The notes beneath the pieces were generated by a model. The model ran no database searches and had not been told where the DNA came from. It saw only the letters and a program-made list of their open reading frames with translations. Positions 54,165 through 60,995 of a stretch of DNA of 64,000 nucleotides are shown in pieces. The position numbers and the translations under genes were made by a program. Position 1 is the first letter of the stretch. Every line of letters begins with the position of its first letter. Source of the stretch: CFX5 sp023384495 (lineage in GTDB: Bacteria > Chloroflexota > Anaerolineae > Caldilineales > Caldilineaceae); contig JASNZV010000011.1 in assembly GCA_048499455.1 (NCBI GenBank), positions 1 to 64,000 of the forward strand, in the 5' to 3' direction.

Positions 54165-55145
54165 ATGAACGACAATCAAGTGAAGGTCCTATTTCAGGCC
54201 GGCGCCGGGCGTAGTGGCAGCACAATTCTGCACAGTATCCTCGGCCGTGTCAACGGATTTGTCTCCGTTGGTGAATTGCGCCATATCTGGGAGCGCGAGC
54301 TGGTCGACAACCGGCTCTGCGGCTGTGGGGTTCCATTTCGCTCATGTGAGTTTTGGCAAACTGTGATGCAGGAGGCCTATGGCGGGTTTGATGGCGTCGA
54401 CGGCGCGGAGATGGCGCGCCAGACGGAGAGCTTTCGCATCCACCATCTGCCGAGCTTTCTCGTTCCAACGATTCGAGCGCATTGGCTATCTCGATTGCGC
54501 TCCTATCTGGACAATCTGACCGCGCTCTATCAGGCGATTCAAAAGGTGACCGGATGCCGGGTGCTCGTCGACTCTTCCAAAAACCCCGCCTATGGCTACC
54601 TCGTGCGTGCGATTCCACAGATTGATTTCTACGAGCTCCATTTCGTCCGCGATTCGCGCGCCGTCGCCTATTCGTGGACTACGGTCAAAGCGTTTCAGCC
54701 CGACCCCGCCGACCCAGACTACATGAGCGTCAAGTCGGTCTTCTCCAGCGCGATGCAGTGGAATGCGCGCAATCTGACCGCCGAATTCCTGCTTCCGCAC
54801 AGTTCACCCAAGCACCTCACCATGCGATATGAAGATTTTATGCGCGAGCCGCAAGAATCGCTCGCCAAGATCTTGCGCATGGTCGGGGAAGAAGGCGCGC
54901 AGACGCCCTTTGTGTCGCCCAACGCCGTCAACCTGGGAACCCCCGAACATTCGGTCTTTGGCAACCTGGTCCGCTTTCAAACAGGGGTTGTCGAACTGCG
55001 TCGCGACAACCGCTGGCGAAAGCAGATGAAATTCACAGACAAGCTGCTTGCAACAGCCGTCACGGCGCCCCTGATGCTTCGGTATGGGTACCTGATGCCC
55101 GAGCCGCTCGATTTACCACGAGCACCGGCGGCCCACAGCGCATGA
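54165..55145 (+). CDS. PAPS-dependent sulfotransferase
   Basis: The 326-residue protein belongs to the sulfotransferase family. The 5'-phosphosulfate loop is QAGAGRSGSTILHSILGRV (residues about 11-29). The 3'-phosphate region is ELHFVRDSRAVAYSW (Arg and Ser about 166-172). Two Cys-rich spots (LCGCGVPFRSCEF) follow the loop. GGAGGAG before ATG 54165 sets the start; ATG 54150 is upstream. No PAPS synthesis genes are in the window. The context suggests that the exported polymer or a lipid is sulfated. Confidence 0.87.
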   Translation: MNDNQVKVLFQAGAGRSGSTILHSILGRVNGFVSVGELRHIWERELVDNRLCGCGVPFRSCEFWQTVMQEAYGGFDGVDGAEMARQTESFRIHHLPSFLVPTIRAHWLSRLRSYLDNLTALYQAIQKVTGCRVLVDSSKNPAYGYLVRAIPQIDFYELHFVRDSRAVAYSWTTVKAFQPDPADPDYMSVKSVFSSAMQWNARNLTAEFLLPHSSPKHLTMRYEDFMREPQESLAKILRMVGEEGAQTPFVSPNAVNLGTPEHSVFGNLVRFQTGVVELRRDNRWRKQMKFTDKLLATAVTAPLMLRYGYLMPEPLDLPRAPAAHSA

Positions 55146-55187
55146 TTGCACGACATCGCATATCCAGTATGTAGGACCATAGCAACC

Positions 55188-56231
55188 ATGACTCTTGTTT
55201 GCGTAAACCCCCAAACCGACCCCCGCTGGCAACAGCTGATCATCGACCAGCCAAGCTGTGTCTTTCATTCGCCTGCCTGGCTGCGTGTGCTGGCCGACAC
55301 CTATCCGTTTGAGGTGAGCGCCTATCTACTGCTGGATGAGCGAGGGAATCCCCAGGCCGGCGCGCCCTTTTGCCGCGTGGCCGACGCGCGCGGCCAACGG
55401 CTGGTCGCGCTCTCCTTCTCGGATTTTTGCGACCCAATCGCGGCGACGCCGGCGCAATGGCGCGCGCTGGCCGATGCCTTGGTCGGCGAAGGCCAAGGCG
55501 TTGTTGTCCGCCCGCTGCACAACGAACTGCCGCTGGCCGATGAACGCTTTTCGCTCTTCAACCGGGCGCGCTGGCATGGTCTTGATCTGCGCCCTACCCA
55601 AGAGCAGCTCTGGCAGGGGCTACATGAATCCGCGCGGCGCGCGATCCGCAAGGCCGAGAATGCTGGCGTTGTCATCCGTGAGGCGGATTCGTCTGAGGAC
55701 GTGCGTACGTTTTTTGACCTGCACTTGCAGACACGCAAGTTGAAGTATCGCATGTTGGCCCAGCCCTATGGATTTTTCGAGAACATCTGGCGCCAATTTG
55801 TTGAGCCAGGTAATGGGGTCTTGATGCTCGCCTATCATCAGGGTGAGGTCATCGGCGCCACGCTCTATCTGGAATGGAAGGACACCTTTGTCTACAAGTT
55901 CAATACGTCCAAGCCCGACAATCTACTTGCTCGCCCCAACGATCTGCTCATCTGGCGCGGGATTGAGCATGCCAAGGCCAAAGGGTTTGCCAAGTTTGAT
56001 TTCGGGCTGAGCGACTGGGATCAAGAAGGGCTGATTCGCTACAAGATGAAGTTTGCGACAGAAGAGAAGACGATCTCGTTCCTGCGCTACACCCCCGACG
56101 CGCCGCCGAATCCAGGCGACCAAGAATTGCGCAGTTTGCTCGGCCCGTTGACCCAGCTCTTCACCGATGAGGCTGTCCCCAACTCGGTCACCGAGCAGGC
56201 AGGCAATCTGTTGTATCGTTATTTCACCTAA
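55188..56231 (+). CDS. FemABX-like GNAT transferase, copy 3
   Basis: The 347-residue protein has the same overall double-GNAT plan as copies 1 and 2 but is more diverged: CVFHSPAWLRVLADTYPFEV at the start, LHESARRAIRKAENAGVVIR as the basic helix, and GIEHAKAKGFAKFDFGLSDW in the second half. It lacks the LQTSLWARVK block. ATG 55188 is preferred over TTG 55146, which directly follows the upstream stop. It ends the cluster. Confidence 0.8.
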   Translation: MTLVCVNPQTDPRWQQLIIDQPSCVFHSPAWLRVLADTYPFEVSAYLLLDERGNPQAGAPFCRVADARGQRLVALSFSDFCDPIAATPAQWRALADALVGEGQGVVVRPLHNELPLADERFSLFNRARWHGLDLRPTQEQLWQGLHESARRAIRKAENAGVVIREADSSEDVRTFFDLHLQTRKLKYRMLAQPYGFFENIWRQFVEPGNGVLMLAYHQGEVIGATLYLEWKDTFVYKFNTSKPDNLLARPNDLLIWRGIEHAKAKGFAKFDFGLSDWDQEGLIRYKMKFATEEKTISFLRYTPDAPPNPGDQELRSLLGPLTQLFTDEAVPNSVTEQAGNLLYRYFT

Positions 56232-56238
56232 TGTGCGC

Positions 56239-56292
56239 GCTGTTTGAAACCAAGCGTTTTTTGCCGGACAATCCTGCTTGGTTTCAAACAGC
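56239..56292. repeat. Perfect 17-bp palindrome, GTTTGAAACC type
   Basis: GCTGTTTGAAACCAAGC (56239-56255) is exactly complementary to 56276-56292 around a 20-nt loop. It begins eight bases after the FemABX copy 3 stop and resembles the GAAAAC/GTTTTC palindromes. It may act as a transcript end structure. Confidence 0.7.
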
Positions 56293-56318
56293 CTGGTGCA
56301 TCGTCAACAGAGTTCTTT

Positions 56319-56360
56319 TGCAAGGTGACAGTCACTTTCAAAAGTGACTGTCACCTTGCA
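56319..56360. repeat. AGGTGACAGTCACTT palindrome, copy 2
   Basis: TGCAAGGTGACAGTCACTTT (56319-56338) is exactly complementary to 56341-56360 with a 2-nt loop. The AGGTGACAGTCACTT core is the same as at 26314-26346. Confidence 0.75.
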
Positions 56361-56461
56361 AGCCCACCATGTGAAAACTGCTCTGGAACAGAGACCGCCT
56401 CCGCTGCCAGCCCCAACGCCCTCCGTCCAATCTGTGCCCAACGAGCAAAAAGGGATGCTGT

Positions 56462-58267
56462 ATGAGATTTTCTCGTGTTCGACTTGTGTTCAAGCGCGGA
56501 TACTTCCCACGGCTGGGGGTGGCGTCATTGTTCTTGATTGGGATTGTGCAAGGCGTGCTGGCGCCGCAACCCCTCTACGCGCTTGATTCGTGTTACGCCG
56601 TGGCCGACAATGAAAAGGTCTTTGTTTCATTGGACAAAACCACGGGAGAGACCTCCTTCATCGGGGATACGGAGGTGGCCGATATTGAGGCCATCTCATT
56701 TGAACTGGGAACAGAGACGCTCTTTGCTGCAAATGGTGGTGAACTGGGCGTCATCGATATCATCACGGGCAAGTACAGTTTGATTGGCGTGATCGGTGAA
56801 GGAATGGGGGGCTTTGGCCGTGTTGCCTTTACGGATATTGATGGACTTTCTTGGGACAGCGAAGCCGGTGTGCTCTTTGGAACTCACCGCCGTGAAGGGG
56901 ACACTGATCAGCCCGATGTGCTCCTCCAAATCGATGCCGCCACAGGCGTATTTGTCCCCGGTGCGTTTGCTGGCGCCGACTACGTTCCTGTGGGCGTTAC
57001 AGCGGCTGGCGAGGCCGATATCGATGACATTGCCATCCACCCAATGACCGGGGTGCTTTATGGCGTCGCCAACAGTGGCGGCGCCGGAGGCACGTTGGTA
57101 ATCATTGACAAACAGACTGGCGCCATAACGGAGATCGGCCCGCTCATCGATGCGAACGACCCGGAGAATCATGTCGATGACATGGAAGGACTAGACTTTT
57201 TCAACAACGGGCTGCTCTATGGGAGCACCGGCAATCACGGGCCCGACGAACAAGACCGGAACCGTCTCTTTCAGATCGACATTGCGACCGCACAAGCAAC
57301 CCTGGTTGGCGCTTTCCCTCAAGAATATGGTGACTATGAAGCACTGGCCTGCCTGACCGCAACCATTGCCGACGATGACGGGGATGGCATCCCCAATGCC
57401 GGCGAAGATCGCGACAAGAATGGCGTCCTCACGGACGATGATACCGATGGCGACGGTACCCCCGATTATCTCGACCCCGATGATGATGGGGATAGTGTCC
57501 CCACACGCGCAGAGGACGCCAATGGCGACGGCAATCCGCTTAACGATGACACAGATGGGGATGGCATACCAAATTATATCGACCCCGATGACGATGGCGA
57601 CGGCGTGCCGACCCAAGAGGAGGATGCCAACGGCAATGGCAATCCGCTCGACGATGATGCCGATGGTGATTCTATCCCCGACTTCCTCGAAGGTGGTGAT
57701 ACCGATGGTGATGGCGTCCCCAACCAGTTGGACCCCGACGATGACGGGGATGGTGTCCTGACCATCGACGAGGACCCCAATCGCGATGGCAACCCCTTCA
57801 ATGACGATACCGACAGAGATGGCCTTCCCAACTATCTCGATGATGACGATGATGGCGATGGCGTCCCCACCCGGTTGGAAGATGGGAATGGAGATGGCAA
57901 TCCCGCCAATGATGACGCCGACGTAGACGGAACGCCAAATTATCTGGACCTAGACGCCGACGGGGATGGCCTGCCCGACGCCGTCGAGTGGAGCAGTGGG
58001 GCAGGCGATCCGCTCTACGCCTGCGTGGCCGATAGTCCCGTCTGCCTGAACAACGATGTCGACGACGATAACAGGCCGAACTTTTTGGATTTCGACTCGG
58101 ACGGCGATGGCGTGCTCGATGAGGTGGAGGCGCTGGGCGCCCCTGATAGCGATGGAGACGGCATTCCCGATTGGCTGGACCCGCTCATCCGCTATCGCCC
58201 TGTTACCAATGATGTGTACCTGCCCATTGTGACGATTCGACCCGCACAGGCCCAGTCGAATCGATAG
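56462..58267 (+). CDS. Secreted protein with thrombospondin type 3-like calcium-binding repeats
   Basis: The 601-residue protein has a signal peptide (residues 1-39; VASLFLIGIVQGVLAPQPLY then ALDS). A beta-propeller-like region follows (residues 40-300; EAISFELGTETLFAANGGE, DDIAIHPMTGVLYGVANSGG, GLDFFNNGLLYGSTGNHG). From about 300 to 571 runs a chain of Asp/Gly-rich TSP3-type repeats (D-x-DGDGIP-N/D-x-DPDDDGDG units) that should bind many calcium ions. The C-terminus has no sorting signal or anchor. AAAGGGA precedes ATG 56462. It may be a secreted matrix protein working with the exopolysaccharide. Confidence 0.85.
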   Translation: MRFSRVRLVFKRGYFPRLGVASLFLIGIVQGVLAPQPLYALDSCYAVADNEKVFVSLDKTTGETSFIGDTEVADIEAISFELGTETLFAANGGELGVIDIITGKYSLIGVIGEGMGGFGRVAFTDIDGLSWDSEAGVLFGTHRREGDTDQPDVLLQIDAATGVFVPGAFAGADYVPVGVTAAGEADIDDIAIHPMTGVLYGVANSGGAGGTLVIIDKQTGAITEIGPLIDANDPENHVDDMEGLDFFNNGLLYGSTGNHGPDEQDRNRLFQIDIATAQATLVGAFPQEYGDYEALACLTATIADDDGDGIPNAGEDRDKNGVLTDDDTDGDGTPDYLDPDDDGDSVPTRAEDANGDGNPLNDDTDGDGIPNYIDPDDDGDGVPTQEEDANGNGNPLDDDADGDSIPDFLEGGDTDGDGVPNQLDPDDDGDGVLTIDEDPNRDGNPFNDDTDRDGLPNYLDDDDDGDGVPTRLEDGNGDGNPANDDADVDGTPNYLDLDADGDGLPDAVEWSSGAGDPLYACVADSPVCLNNDVDDDNRPNFLDFDSDGDGVLDEVEALGAPDSDGDGIPDWLDPLIRYRPVTNDVYLPIVTIRPAQAQSNR

Positions 58268-58342
58268 GCCGGTGATTTCTTGTTGACGCCCAGCTGGGTG
58301 GCCTGTGAATCGACGAACGTGCAAACAGGAGGGTAATCGGCG

Positions 58343-58540
58343 ATGAAGATCACTTTGGAAGCTATCCTCACCTGCCCCCATTGCCAGGCCAAACACCGAG
58401 TGCAAATGCCCGTGGACACCTGAGTCGTACGCTATCGGTGCGCCGGTTGCGGCGCCTTCCTCGCGCCAAGAGCAGGGGATTGCTGCGTCTTTTGCTCCTA
58501 CGCCGATGTTCATTGCCCGGCAAAGCAGCTTGAGAAGTAA
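58343..58540 (+). CDS. GDCCVxC-family selenoprotein (TGA at 58421 read as selenocysteine)
   Basis: A 65-codon frame starts at ATG 58343 behind AGGAGGG and ends at TAA 58538, interrupted only by TGA at 58421-58423. The frame on both sides is clearly coding and Cys-rich: LTCPHCQAKHRVQMPVDT, then TGA, then VVRYRCAGCGAF and the signature GDCCVFCSYADVHCPAKQ. In the GDCCVxC family as I recall it, a cysteine follows the MPTDA-like segment, exactly where the TGA falls. Just after the TGA, GCGCCG/CGGCGC (58440-58445 with 58450-58455) forms a hairpin whose loop region holds GGUU, starting 22 bases downstream, in the range for a bacterial SECIS element. It is probably a small redox or metal-binding protein. 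A nonsense mutation or sequencing error is the alternative. Confidence 0.82.
58424..58460 (+). promoter_or_regulatory. Putative bacterial SECIS hairpin
   Basis: The stem GCGCCG/CGGCGC (58440-58455) presents a GGUU-containing apical region 22-25 bases after the in-frame TGA. Bacterial SECIS elements lie immediately downstream of UGA with G/GU in the apical loop at about this distance. Lower-stem pairing is weak, so folding should be checked. Confidence 0.55.
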
Positions 58541-58546
58541 AAAGAA

Positions 58547-58592
58547 GGGGCGTATCGCGCAAATATGCGCAATACGCCCCGTTTTCGTTTTA
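58547..58592. terminator. Strong hairpin terminator
   Basis: GGGGCGTATCGCGCA (58547-58561) and TGCGCAATACGCCCC (58566-58580) pair at 14 of 15 positions around a 4-nt loop. GTTTTCGTTTT follows on the + strand and AAAAAG precedes it, so it can end the selenoprotein transcript and also the complement-strand gene that stops at 58638. Confidence 0.85.
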
Positions 58593-58637
58593 CCTGGAGG
58601 TCCCTTGGGCTGCCGGGGATGAACCGAACCTGCGCGG

Positions 58638-59162
58638 TCAGGGGATACAGACCATCCCCTCATATTCCGAGACGCCCATGCCGGTTGCCGGGTCGAACGC
58701 GCCGCTGGCCCGGATCACACCAGTGATGCCGGCCAAATCGCCTGTGCCGCCGGTGATGTATTGCAGGTCGACGATGTTGCCGTCACCGCTGCTCTGGAAG
58801 GCGCCCGTGCTCTTGAAGAAAATATTGCCCTGCCGGCTGTCGATCTTGGCGCTGAGCACGCCGTCGCCGGTGAACCAGAGCACCGTTGTGAGCGGGGTGT
58901 CGCCGTTAGGTTGCAGCGATGTGGCGGTGCTGGCGAATGGGCCTTTGATGTTGCCTGAGAACTCGCCTTCGATGCACAACCCCACGGGCGAAGGGCAACT
59001 GCTGGGGTCGACGGCGTGCTCGTCATAGACGCCATGGACACGCCGGCACTGGGTGTTGGCGCTGGCCGTGGCGGTGACCAGAAGGAGCGCCATCGCCGCC
59101 AAGAGGAACGGCGCAACCCGGCGGGCAACTTTGTGGCCCCATGACATGGTGCGGTTTGACAT
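58638..59162 (-). CDS. Small secreted protein of unknown function, beta-barrel-like
   Basis: The 174-residue precursor has a signal peptide (basic start, then FLLAAMALLLVTATASA, cleavage near residue 36). The mature part contains paired cysteines (CRRVHGVYDEHAVDPSSCPS, LCIEGEF, final VCIP). The glycine-spaced strands GNIFFKSTGAFQSSGDGNIV and GGTGDLAGITGVIRASGAF resemble the repeating strands of small allene-oxide-cyclase-like or dirigent-like barrels. AAAGGAGG lies before the ATG at 59162. Function is unknown; it would act outside the cytoplasm. Confidence 0.75.
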   Translation of the reverse strand: MSNRTMSWGHKVARRVAPFLLAAMALLLVTATASANTQCRRVHGVYDEHAVDPSSCPSPVGLCIEGEFSGNIKGPFASTATSLQPNGDTPLTTVLWFTGDGVLSAKIDSRQGNIFFKSTGAFQSSGDGNIVDLQYITGGTGDLAGITGVIRASGAFDPATGMGVSEYEGMVCIP

Positions 59163-59398
59163 GTGAATCCTCCTTTGAATGGTTGAGAATGGACAGTTGA
59201 CGTTGGGCCGTTGTCGGCTTTGTGTTGGCTTTGCTGCTTACTGCTGCGCTGATTGTACGCGATGTGCAGGCTGCTTCGCATGGGCCAAAACACACGTCCC
59301 GGCCTGGGTTTTTGCTCAACTGCGCAGCCATTGAGCGGTGTGGGTTGCACGCCGCCGCTAGGCAAAAATACCTGTCATACGATCAAAGTTACAGGCGC

Positions 59399-60040
59399 CT
59401 ACGCATAGCGCTGTTCGCGCCAGGGGTCGGCTTCGTTGTTGTAACCAAGCCGCTCCCAAAAGCCGGGCCGGTCGCTGGCCGTGAACTCGACGCCACGCAG
59501 CCACTTGCCCCCTTTCCATAAATAGGCGCTCTGTGCATTGGGGTTGGCGCGGTTGATTCCGATCACCATCCGAAGGGGATAGCCATGCTCCAGGTCAAGC
59601 GGCTTGTTGTCATAATGGGTTGCCATGAGCATGTTATCCGAGAGGAGCAGGCCCACCGGCGTGTTGGTCGTGTAGCCATGCTCACAGTGCTGAACGGCAA
59701 AGCGCGCCTCTGGCTTCAGCCGAATGTAACCCTGCTCGACCAGCGTCTTCATGGCCACGCCTTCCCAAATGGTGTCAAATTTGGACCAACGCGTCACGCA
59801 GTGTAGATCGAGCGTGATGCGGGTGCGGGGCAATTGATTGAACTCCGACCATGTCCACACTCGTTCTTCCTCAACTGCGCCAGAGACGCGAAATGTCCAC
59901 GCGGCCAGGTCGATTTCGGGCAGCTGGCCATAGTGAAGGATCGGAAACTTGTGCGTGAGCGCCTGGCCGGGTGGCAGCCGCCGCATGGCGCGCAGCTCCT
60001 CTTCTTCTTGCCGGCGCGGATTCGCAATACGGCCAACCAT
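59399..60040 (-). CDS. Molybdopterin-dependent oxidoreductase, sulfite-oxidase-like
   Basis: The 213-residue protein is a compact member of the sulfite oxidase/MsrP fold family. The molybdenum-ligating cysteine is Cys 81 in ITLDLHCVTRWS. HCEHGYTTNTPVGLLL, DNKPLDLEHGYPLRMV and SAYLWKGGKWLRGVEF are the usual substrate and pterin-side blocks. There is no twin-arginine signal and no heme or dimerisation domain, so it appears cytoplasmic. AAGGAG precedes the ATG at 60040, which is preferred over a longer frame to 60133. Substrate unknown. Confidence 0.9.
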   Translation of the reverse strand: MVGRIANPRRQEEEELRAMRRLPPGQALTHKFPILHYGQLPEIDLAAWTFRVSGAVEEERVWTWSEFNQLPRTRITLDLHCVTRWSKFDTIWEGVAMKTLVEQGYIRLKPEARFAVQHCEHGYTTNTPVGLLLSDNMLMATHYDNKPLDLEHGYPLRMVIGINRANPNAQSAYLWKGGKWLRGVEFTASDRPGFWERLGYNNEADPWREQRYA

Positions 60041-60252
60041 GAGATTGCTCCTTCTTGTTTCATGTGATGCGTTACGATGGTATGTAGTACGATGGCGCGT
60101 AGAATGTAACAGACGGAGTGGAGTATCGCACATACACGGCCCAGGCGCATGAGCAATTCTGCTCTTGTCTATGGGTAATCATGCCCTGTTGGCATGGCGG
60201 GGAGAGACCGGCGCCTGGCGTGCAGGTGGCGCGGCGGTAGCGTGCAAGCATA

Positions 60253-60289
60253 GACGGCTGCCGAAGCTCGGCAAGCGTCGGCAGCCGTC
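60253..60289. terminator. Hairpin downstream of the response-regulator gene
   Basis: GACGGCTGCCGA (60253-60264) and TCGGCAGCCGTC (60278-60289) form a 12-bp perfect stem with a 13-nt loop. It lies 38 bases after the response-regulator stop (complement strand) and has no T-run on either side. It may be a rho-assisted end or a stabiliser. Confidence 0.45.
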
Positions 60290-60326
60290 AATCTGATCGG
60301 AGAGGTCCGCACAAATGGAGATTTCG

Positions 60327-60995
60327 TTACAAGGAGGGTTCGCTGTCTTCCAGCTTTGCCAACCCCTCACGCAGCGCGTAGAGCGCGGCTTGGGTGCGGT
60401 TGGCCAGGTGAAGCTTGCTGAGGATGCTGCTGATGTGGTTGCCCACGGTGCGCTCGCTGATCACCAGCGCCTGTGCGATCTCCTGATTGGTGCGCCCCTG
60501 CGCCACCAGTTTGAGCACGTTGATCTCGCGCTCGGTCAGTGGATCGGCGCTCAACGGCAGATCCGAGGGCCGGTTGATCTCGCGGATCAGCTTGACCGCC
60601 ACCGCCGGGTCGAGCGAGGACTTGCCCTGATGACTATCGCGGATCGCTTGGAGGAGCTGATCGGGCGATGAATCCTTGAGCAAATAGCCCAACGCTCCCG
60701 CCTTGATAGCCGGAAACACTTTGTCATCTTCGGCAAAGCTGGTCAAGACAAGGATACGGGCGGCCGGGTTCTCCTGTTTGATCTGCTGGATCGCACCCAA
60801 CCCGTCAAGCCGGGGCATCATCAAATCCAGCAAGATGACATCAGGCTTGAGCGAGCGGGCGTGCAACACGGCTTCGATGCCGTCGGCGGCCTCGCCCACC
60901 ACAGTCATGCCAGGCTCGCTTGCGATCAGCGTCTGCAAGCCTTTGCGCACCACCGCATGGTCATCTGCAATGAGAATCCGAATCGGGTCAGCCAT
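60327..60995 (-). CDS. NarL/FixJ-family response regulator
   Basis: The 222-residue protein has an N-terminal receiver domain with acidic pocket DDHAVVRKGL (Asp 11-12), the phosphoryl acceptor Asp 57 in DVILLDLMMP, a Thr/Ser in ILVLTSFAEDDKV and Lys in YLLKDSSP. A C-terminal LuxR-type helix-turn-helix spans about residues 155-215 (LTEREINVLKLVAQGRTNQE). It overlaps the histidine-kinase gene by 8 nt, so the two form a coupled pair. Targets are not evident. Confidence 0.95.
   Translation of the reverse strand: MADPIRILIADDHAVVRKGLQTLIASEPGMTVVGEAADGIEAVLHARSLKPDVILLDLMMPRLDGLGAIQQIKQENPAARILVLTSFAEDDKVFPAIKAGALGYLLKDSSPDQLLQAIRDSHQGKSSLDPAVAVKLIREINRPSDLPLSADPLTEREINVLKLVAQGRTNQEIAQALVISERTVGNHISSILSKLHLANRTQAALYALREGLAKLEDSEPSL

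Noticed and set aside
57361..58180. Tandem DNA repeats that could be read as a repeat array
   Set aside because: They encode Asp/Gly-rich calcium-binding units in frame; spacing is irregular and there are no CRISPR-like spacers.
58343..58423. Reading the TGA as a true stop, giving a 26-residue peptide, or as a pseudogene
   Set aside because: The frame continues intact to the family signature and TAA, and a SECIS-like hairpin follows; it is kept as an alternative in the feature entry.
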